Source: Gigaspora margarita (lineage: Eukaryota > Glomeromycota > Glomeromycetes > Diversisporales > Gigasporaceae). Taken from it: DNA of 64,000 nt. The notes under the pieces were generated by a model, which made no database searches, was not told the DNA's origin, and saw nothing but the letters and a program-made list of their open reading frames with translations. The DNA is taken from contig WTPW01000346.1 in assembly GCA_009809945.1 (NCBI GenBank), forward strand, positions 369,158 to 433,157, in the 5' to 3' direction. The position numbers and the translations under genes are program-made. Position 1 is the first letter of the stretch; the number at the start of each line of letters is the position of its first letter. Positions 56,010-64,000 of this stretch are shown piece after piece.

Positions 56010-58050
56010 AAATTTTTTAGTAATTTGCTAAAAACTAAATTATTGCATCTATTTTTATAAATATATATTTGAGTGCTGAATAAATTTTCTTAGAGCACAA
56101 AGTTAGGATCATTTACTAAAATTTTGCAAATCGTGAATTTTTTAGTATTTTTATTAATAAATTATATAAAATATTAAATTATCAAAATTTTACTAATTGA
56201 TTTTAATATTGTCTCTAAGAAACTTGTTTAGCACATAAAAATACATTGTCTCAACATATTTAATTTTATATTTCTTGAAAATTTAAGAGAAGATGCATAA
56301 TTTTTGATTTTTGATCAAAAAATCAAAAATTAAGCATTTTCTCTTAATTTTTCAAGAAATGTAAAATTATATATGCCAGAATAATGAATTTTTATGTGCT
56401 AAACTAATTTTCTTAGAGCACAATGTTAGAATCAATTAGTAAATTTTGAGAATTATAATATTTTATATAACTTTATTAATAAAAATACTAAAAAATTCTA
56501 TGATCCTCAAAAGTATACTAAATGATTCTAACTTTGTGCTCTAAGAAAATTTGTTCAGCACATAAAAATACATTATTCTAGCATATTTATTTTTATATTT
56601 CTTGAAAAATAAAAAGAAGATGCTTAATTTTTGATTTTTGATCAAAAAATCAAAAATTATGCATCTTTTCTTAAATTTTTAAAAAATTTAAAAATAAATA
56701 TGCCAGAATAATGTATTTTATATGCTGAACAAATTTTTTTAGAGCACAAAGTTAGAATCATTTAGTAAAATTTTGAGGATTATAGAATTTTTTAGTATTT
56801 TTATTAATAAAATTATATAAAATATTATAATTCTCAAAATTTCAAAGAAATATAAAATTAAATATGCCAGAATGATGTATTATTATATGCTAAACAAGTT
56901 TTCTTAGAGACAATATTAGAATCAATTAGTAAAATTTTGATAATTAATAAAAATACTAAAAAATTCTATGATTCTCAAAATTTTACTAATTGATTCTAAT
57001 ATTATGCTCTAAGAAAACTTGTTGGAACACATAAAAATACATTATTCTGGTATATTTAGTTTTATATTTCTTGAAAATTTAAGAGAAGATGCTTAATTTT
57101 GGATTTTTTGATCAAAAAATTCAAAATTAAGCATCTTCTCTTAAATTTTCAAGAAATATAAAAATTAATATGCCAGAATAATGTATTTTTATGTGCTAAA
57201 CAAGATTTTTTAGAGCACAAAGTTAGAATCAATTAGTAAAATTTTGATAATTATAATATTTTATATAATTTTATTAATAAAAATACTAAAAAATTCTATG
57301 ATTCTCAAATTTTATTAATTGATTCTAATATTGTGCTCTAAGTAAATTTGTTCAGCATATAAAAATACATTATTTTGGCATATTTACTTTTTATATTTCT
57401 TGAAAATTAAGAGAAGATACTTAATTTTGGATTTTTTGATTAAAAAATCCAAAATTAAGCAACTTCTTTTAAATTTTCAAGAAATATAAAATTAAATATG
57501 CTATAATAATGTATTTTTATATGCTGAGCAAGTTTTTTTTAGAGCACAATATCAGAATCAATTAGTAAAATTTTGAGAAATATAATATTTTATATAATTT
57601 TATTAATAAAAATACTAAAAAATTCTATGATTCTCAAACTTTTACTAATTGATTCTATTATTGTGCCCTAAAAAAATTTGTTCAGCACATAAAAATACAT
57701 TATTTTGGCACATTTACTTTTTATATTTCTTGAAAATTTAAGAGAAGATACTTAATTTTGGATTTTTTGATCAAAAAATCCAAAATTAAGCATCTTCTTT
57801 TAAATTTTTAAGAAATATAAATTTAAATATGCTGAAATAATGTATTTTTATGTACTGGGCAAGTTTTCTTAGAGCACAATGTTAGAAACAATTAGTAAAA
57901 TTTTGAGAATTATAATATTTTATATAATTTTATTAATAAAAATACTAAAAAATTCTAGGATTCTCAAAATTTTACTAATTGATTCTAATATTGTGCTCTA
58001 AGAAAACTTGTTCAGCACATAAAAATATATTATTCTGGGTATGTTCTTGC
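56010..58050. repeat. Satellite 2: ~325-bp palindromic monomers
   Basis: About six tandem monomers. Each has two dyad centres: GATTTTTTGATCAAAAAATC (near 56305, 56645, 57110, 57445, 57765) and ATTTTATTAATAAAAAT (near 56150, 56475, 56805, 57275, 57605, 57935). Between them lie TTCTTAGAGCACAAAGTTAG, its complement, and CAAGAAATATAAAATTAAAT-type words. One monomer around 56830-57000 is shortened. No coding capacity; the whole array can fold in several registers. Confidence 0.9.
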
Positions 58051-59067
58051 AAAATGTAGGTAATTTGCTAAAAATAATATATAACATGCATAACATTTCT
58101 GTAATTTGCCAAAATGCTTTATATAACCTTTTTTAAAATTAAACTCAATTTGCTAAAACTTAAATTTGGACCTCAGACCAATTTTCTGCAATCTGCTAAA
58201 AAAAAATATGACATATATCAAAGATGTCTGGGGCCCTTAGAAAACCCATTTGGCAAAGTTCAAAATAAGGAGGTAGTAGGCAATCTCTGATAGTGCTACA
58301 AAAAAGGTTAGTACTGGAATCAGCATGAACCTTATAAAGGTAGTATAAGGGAGCTATAGCAGTTTAAGGATAATCTATGACTACAAATATTGGTTAATGC
58401 TGTGGTGTTTAGCTTCTGAAGACCATCTCAGTGTAGGAGTGGGACACATATTGGGGCAGTTGGCAATTTTTATGAGAATAAAATTGAAAAAAGAGTTCTA
58501 AGACTGGTAAGCAAGATTGTGAATAACCCCAGAAATCATTATATAGTTATTGGGTAAATATTGATAGGCAAAGCAAAGATCAGAGTGTCTTGAATAGGCA
58601 GGTTCCATAGTTTGGTCTGCAGGTATGGCAGCTAATGTAGGACTTTCAGGTGGACTACTTAAATTAGGCACTAAAAGTGCACATGTGGCTAGTTATATAC
58701 TCATCATTTTAATGAGTATTATTAATAGTCAATAAAACCCTTTGGCCCAAGTAGATGGCCATTAAACTAAAAAAAAAAATTGGGGCTGGTTCCGTGGCCC
58801 AAACCATCTTAGTTATCTATTGATTTATATTACCATACCAACACTTTTTTACCAACTACTATATAATATAATTTATATTAACCAGTTTCATCTATTATTA
58901 ATTATAACTTCAAATATGAAACAATGAATTAATAAAAGTAATGAACTAATAAAAAGTGACAAAATGGAAAAGGTATAAACCTGACAAAATGGGCAAAACT
59001 GACAAAAGCTAGCAAAACTAATGCATTCAAAAATATGCCAGGTTTATAAAATTTATCTTATAAGCTA
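58051..59067. other. Intergenic, no gene recognised
   Basis: 58240-58780 is less AT-rich than its neighbours (GTCTGGGGCCCTTAG, GGAGTGGGACACATATTGGG) but holds no open frame over 60 codons and no repeat partner in the window. Confidence 0.4.
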
Positions 59068-59296
59068 CTGTAAAATTCGTACATGTGTACCCCTGGTATT
59101 TTTATTACTCAAATTTGTACCCAGGGTACCTCTATATGGGGGTACACCATATAGAGACAATATGTTTTACTATATCTTCCTGTAATATTACATAATTTGT
59201 ATAATACCTATATACATGGGTATAAGTCACCATCAGGCCTTTCAAACTGGCAAGGGGTACACTGCACAGAGGGGTACCCATGTCCAAATTTTACGG
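59068..59296. mobile_element. TA-flanked MITE with CTGTAAAATTCG ends
   Basis: CTGTAAAATTCGTACATGTG and (inverted) CCCATGTCCAAATTTTACGG, TA at 59066-59067 and 59297-59298; GGGTACAC/GTACCCC words repeat inside. 229 bp. Confidence 0.85.
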
Positions 59297-59979
59297 TAAG
59301 TAAATTGTTTATTTGTGTAAGATAAAATGAGGTTTATAGAATAGGATTCAAAAAATAAATATCAATTTCGTTCAAATCACATGTTTGGCTATACAAAAAT
59401 CTATTTATTTAATTTAATATCTATAAGATCTTAAGATCACTAGCCAATAAAATTTTGTAACATGCTTTTTACCAATAAAATTCTAAATTACATTTTATCA
59501 AAAACTTGTATAAAATTATGTCAACAACCTTAATGTTATGTATAATGACTGGGCTGAAACAAGTTTAATGCTAGTTTTTCTAGATAAGTTAATGTTATTA
59601 TTTTAATAAATTTAAAAATATAAATGCTACAAGATTGTATACTATCACGTAATACTTTATTATTTTATTCAAATTATTTTAGAAATATGAAAATACAAAT
59701 TTGCATCTATATATAATAATTAAGTAGCAGCAAAGCTGGCTGCATATCATATTCTAGTTTTTCTATATAAAATTAGATGGGATAAAGAATGCATGAATGT
59801 GTATTAATGCACATAATTGAGGAATCATGCATAATACAGCAAATTAAATTTTTTTTATAATTATATTTTATCCTATTATCTTATATTATATCCTAAGTTA
59901 ACCAGATACCTCAATAATTTATCTGTTTATCAATTTTATAATTTGGGTATCTGGATAACCTAATGGTTAATGATTTTTA
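59297..59979. other. AT-rich spacer
   Basis: No gene or repeat family recognised. Confidence 0.45.
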
Positions 59980-60218
59980 CAGGGATGTCCCCAAATTTTC
60001 AGGTTGAATGTGTTGGATCTAGGTCGACGTTTAGCTCTACTTGTTAGTAGGTTCTATAGCAAAATTTTTAGCTGAGCATTTTTTACTTAATGAATGAATA
60101 TGATTCATTAGTAAAACTTTTTATGATCATGGGGCAAAATTGATCAATTCTGGTCCAGCCAATCATGATTCTGACACACTCCAACATATCCTGACCCAGA
60201 ATTTTGGGGACTCCCCTG
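59980..60218. mobile_element. MITE with CAGG...GTCCCCAAAATT ends, copy 2
   Basis: CAGGGATGTCCCCAAATTTT and (inverted) AATTTTGGGGACTCCCCTG, TA on both sides (59978-59979, 60219-60220). 239 bp. Arms also pair further in (TTGAATGTGTTGGA with TCCAACATATCC). Same family as 35355-35574. Confidence 0.85.
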
Positions 60219-60220
60219 TA

Positions 60221-61240
60221 TGAGTTAATGGTTAACTGGTTATTGTACTCTAGGGTATGACTACTATTTCTATAAAAGTTAAATGTATATTTAAATATTT
60301 ATTTAAATATTTTTTTTTACTCATTAATACTAGTTCACAATCAAATAAAAAAACACTTTACTTCAAGTTGCCATATCCATTACTTGTCATTTTACTTTAG
60401 CTTAATGGTATTGCCAAAAAAAGCACACAGCCAAACATACAATAAAAAATCCACTGATTTGCCTCTATACTAATCATTATCAAACAAACGTTCGAAACAA
60501 TACTACCGTCATGCTAAAAAATAACATTGTCAAAAAAACAAGAGAAGAAATGGTGGGTTTCATTGTAGTGAATGACGACTAGTTTTTTTAAGGTAAAGTT
60601 AACAGTTAGTGTTAGGTTAGGTAGGTAGGTTTTATAATGGCAGTTATTTATGCGATGGTTCTTGTTACTGGTTATATTCATCCATAATGACATTTTGGGA
60701 CATTTGTCATGCAACGACTTTTATATATTTTAAATAAACTACTTAAAGTGTAATAGAAAATTTCCCTCTGGTTAATATTAGAAATTCTATTATTAATTAC
60801 ATGTTAAAATATATATGAATATTCAAATGTATTCTTTTAATATATGAAAATTTAACTAGCATTTAATATTTAGGCGAGCATATTGATTATTTTTTATAGT
60901 CTGCGCAGATTATTAAATTTTTGAAGATCAGTGCAGAAAATTAAAGAAAAAGGTAACAAATGAATGAAGTATTACGTTTAATGAAATAATTTTAATTTTT
61001 AAAAAAAAAATAGGATAAAAGAATGATAAGAACCCTGGGAGTTATTATAAACTTATGTGACAATAACCTATACATAATCGAACAATGATTGACTTAATGA
61101 TTGATCGATTATATCCATTCGAGCTCATACATGTTTGATCGATCATACTCGATCAAGCATGGATCCTTGATTTTTGATCGATTAAAAAAATTTTTTGGGG
61201 TCAATCATCGATCAACAATTTTTTGTCGACTACACGGAAT
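60221..61240. other. AT-rich spacer with GATCGAT-rich patch
   Basis: No gene. 60480-60720 has short open frames without features. Around 61070-61215 short palindromic words such as TGATCGATTA and TCGATCAA recur in both orientations. Confidence 0.45.
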
Positions 61241-61265
61241 CAGGGAAATCGGTTAATGGTGCGAT

Positions 61266-61360
61266 TAGAGTTTATACCTCTATAAAACACTATGTCACGT
61301 TATATCACATGGCATAGTATATATCCGGATATATAAATCCGGATAGAGGTGTTAACTCTA
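61266..61360. mobile_element. 95-bp foldback with 8-bp target duplication
   Basis: TAGAGTTTATACCTCTATA and (inverted) ATAGAGGTGTTAACTCTA, flanked by perfect GGTGCGAT (61258-61265, 61361-61368). The equivalent uninterrupted site is AGTGCGAT at 41016-41023 in the neighbouring BTB 3' flank. Confidence 0.88.
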
Positions 61361-61761
61361 GGTGCGATTTCTCACAATGTAATGGTGCATGCCTGCTTGC
61401 CCTTTTTGAAAACAGCTATAAATAAAATATTCGATATTAGTTTTGAATAAACTTATTAAATTTTTGTAGTTGTAAATATATTTGTTACTGGCAAAAATTA
61501 TATTGTTTTTATTTTTACAAGAGCTAATTATATTGGTTATTGGCAAAAAGTAAATTGGTTTTATTTTTTACAAGAGCTAATCTTAAAAGTTGACAAAGTT
61601 ATACTTTTGTCATTATAATACACGATCAACTTAATTCATCTCTTGATATGTATTTGATATCCAAAAATAGTTAACTTCTTAGATTTACACATACTTTAAT
61701 TAATCAAAATAATAAATTTATCGAATACAATTTAATAAATGATTAATACAAAAAAGACAGT

Positions 61762-63373
61762 TTAAACACTCGTAAATACTAAAATAATTGAGGTATTTAT
61801 AACATTCTTTGGACTAATTGGTTTTTTTTTAATTTGAAATATTTCATATTCCACAACTGTAAAATTTGTTGTTTCCTTGGTTTTAAGTGGCTTTTCATAT
61901 GACTCCATTCTACATATGCATGGTTTGCTCTTATTGAAAGTGCCATACATGCCAAGATCCTTACTGTAAATTGGACCACCAGTAATTCTACACGAAATTG
62001 CTTTTTCCGGTTTGTTTACGCGGCTGCATATGGAATTTTGAATATCGTTCTTTAATGAAAAAATAAACTTTCATTGCATTTTATATGACTTTTTTTATTA
62101 GTAATTGGCTTTTTCCAACCAATAGGATTATATCCGTCAAGAATTTCTCCAGTACCTTCAACCTCCATGACTACAACAACATTTTTTTGTTCATTGCATA
62201 AATTCCAGAATGACTTAAAAGTAAACCCATCTCTGGTTCCACGAAGAAGTAAAATAAATTCGTATGGATTATTTGTCACAGAATAAGAATCAGTTTTTTC
62301 ATCAACCCATGAAGCAATTATAGCCGTCTGTGCATCATCAATAATAACTGAACATGATTCCGGTTGTACAAATGTTTGTGCTAAAGTTACTTGATGTATC
62401 ACTCCGGATGGTAATGGTTGTGTTAAAATTCGACGAGGTGGAAGAACTTTCGATCTTATATGTCGATTTGGTGACATGAATTTTGTGGATATGTCTTCCC
62501 AAAAATCCTTACCCAAGATCTGTTGATATGGCGTACATTGTCAATAATATCATCTGCTGACATTTGAAAATAACGAACAAGAGGTAAGAGATTTCGTAAG
62601 GTAGTCTTTAAAGTTAAAATATTCTCGTGAGACCATGTTTTAAATCGGATGGTAAACCAGGATTTTGTGCAATTCCCCACTCGATAACATGATTCCAAAT
62701 TTTAACTTCTTCCATTTGTAAATCATCTCGTACAATAAGTGAAATTAGCGCATTTTCTTGAAGATTAATAAAGTCTCGAGATTCAAAAACTTTATCTGGA
62801 TACTTTGCAATAATATCATTACACCAATCTTGTAATTTTGAAGTTTATCATTTTGAAAACTTTGGTTGTAAATACGATTAAAATGTAAACGAAGCCAATG
62901 TGCTTCCATTATATTTAAATGTGTTTCAAGATACTTGGCCAATCCATCAAGAAGAAATTCGTAAGCAACAAGCATAAGTTCAAAAATAAATGGCGCATCA
63001 TATTGTTCGAGTAAAATAATTCCTCCATAAATATATCTTTGTATAAAATTTAAGAATACTGTATTTTAGAATTTTTTTTACAGCGTAATACTTATAGATT
63101 ATTCATCGTAATATAAAACCAACTTACTTGATAATAATTTCAAACTGTTGGATAAAAACACCCTTTAAGCTAATTGTTTTAAAGTTATTATGATTTGTGC
63201 CAACTTTCGCTAATACATTGCGAAAATATAAAGATCTATATTTTAAAACAACGGAATGTGCTTTATATATTTTTGAGTTTAAAGGTTCACCAACTTTAAT
63301 AATCACATTAAAGTCTTCCGTATCACATTAAAGTCTTGAATGTCAAGATAATTTTTTGAAAGTGTTTCAAAGA
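61762..63373 (-). pseudogene. BTB-BACK-TLDc protein, decayed copy 3
   Basis: Collinear with the intact gene, but the initiator ATG is ATA (around 63382). A ~20-bp repeat (ATCACATTAAAGTCTT) interrupts the early BTB codons at 63300-63337. Single-base losses near 62838, 62642 and 62530 shift the frame, and TLDc is split again near 62068. BTB (VGEPLNSKIYKAHSVVLKYR), intron donor GTAAGT near 63126, BACK (MLVAYEFLLDGLAKYLETHL) and TLDc (RGTRDGFTFKSFWNLC) are all recognisable. The C-terminal frame runs past the normal stop into the conserved 3' flank. Confidence 0.88.
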
Positions 63374-63599
63374 ATTGTACTTTTATCTTTACGTAAAGAA
63401 AGTAGCGTGCACGATGTAAAATAATATTTTAAAAACACCGTTCAAGTGTGGGAATTTTCAAATCTGATATAATTGTTTACGGTATGATTTCCCTGAAAAG
63501 CCACTTACCGAAACATGTATATCGGGTAAATAGCTTTTGGGAAATTGTGCAACCACATACAATTGTTCAGATATTGTGGCTGATTTGATCGAAAAGTAT

Positions 63600-64000
63600 T
63601 GCATTACACAACTTCATTGGATTTTTTTTTTTTGGGCTAAGCCGGCAGTTATCTTAGGCCGGAGATGATTTTATTGAAGTAGTTAATTAATCAATGGTCA
63701 GTGTACAATGATGCTGGTTGGCCGAGGTTGACCGGGACGCCAAAGGCATCCCGAAAATTGCAACAAACATTGCGCTGGGAGTCGCCGTGGGGTTCGCTAG
63801 CCTGCTGTGAGCGGAGATTTGGATAAAAATAAACATGTGCGGGAGGAGAGAATCACGTAGTAATCCAATATTTAAGGTTCTACCATTCCGTATGTGTTTA
63901 TTCGTATATATATATTTTTTCATCTTATCTATCTAACCACCGAATGGCCGCCTCCTTTGTTTCATTATTGCCTGTCTGCTTTCCCCCTTTTTTTTTTTTT
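63600..64000. other. GC-richer right edge, unrecognised
   Basis: 63640-63960 is clearly less AT-rich than the rest of the window. Plus-strand reading DRDAKGIPKIATNIALGVAV (about 63737-63797) and the opposite minus-strand frame (63687-63923) are both short; I recognise neither. It may be the edge of a different gene-bearing segment. Confidence 0.3.

Noticed and set aside
48935-60260. An 11-kb element bounded by CCCAGATAAC-type words at 48940 and 59945-60260
   Set aside because: The matching words are short, point in mixed directions and lack a shared target duplication.

Overview
The window looks like nuclear DNA of an arbuscular mycorrhizal fungus (Glomeromycotina, Rhizophagus/Gigaspora type). 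It is very AT-rich and gene-poor. Its only intact cellular gene is a BTB-BACK-TLDc ('kelch-like') protein of the type strongly expanded in these fungi. A kinase fragment with the CxxC...CxxC leader followed by a Gly-rich loop, also common in these fungi, supports this. The assignment rests on protein recognition and base composition; no species can be named.

Layout. 0-9.5 kb: a ~115-bp tandem repeat, a 1.8-kb nested palindrome, several foldback (MITE-like) elements, and a 2.2-kb T-rich element carrying a repeated CTTTGCAAGAA motif. 9.5-13.9 kb: a hAT transposon with TIRs and an 8-bp target duplication, inserted into a satellite array that resumes at 13.9-14.9 kb. 15.4-18.9 kb: two more decayed hAT transposases on the minus strand. 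19.1-21.1 kb: nested foldback elements. 22-35 kb: a mosaic of heavily mutated retroelement pieces (protease-like, possible dUTPase-like, reverse transcriptase, RNase H, zinc knuckle), a Merlin/ISXO2 DNA transposase relic and two MITEs. 35.6-43.7 kb: tandemly duplicated BTB-TLDc units on the minus strand; one gene (41.4-43.0 kb) is intact with one intron and one is a frameshifted copy. 43.7-49 kb: poly-T-rich spacer with a kinase fragment, a minisatellite and small foldbacks. 49.6-55.2 kb: a Tigger/pogo-like element with all three catalytic Asp codons still visible, itself interrupted by two non-autonomous elements. 56.0-58.05 kb: a second satellite built of palindromic ~325-bp monomers. 61.2-63.6 kb: a third, decayed BTB-TLDc copy.

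The strongest signal is architectural. Most of the non-coding DNA is inverted repeats at several scales. Duplicated BTB-TLDc flanks act as built-in empty sites, so several foldback families can be dated relative to each other and assigned a target duplication (TA, TTAA/TA, 8 bp, 9 bp) from this window alone. Satellite 1 appears to share its core with a TA-flanked MITE family found elsewhere in the window. I found no CRISPR array, rRNA or convincing intact tRNA gene.
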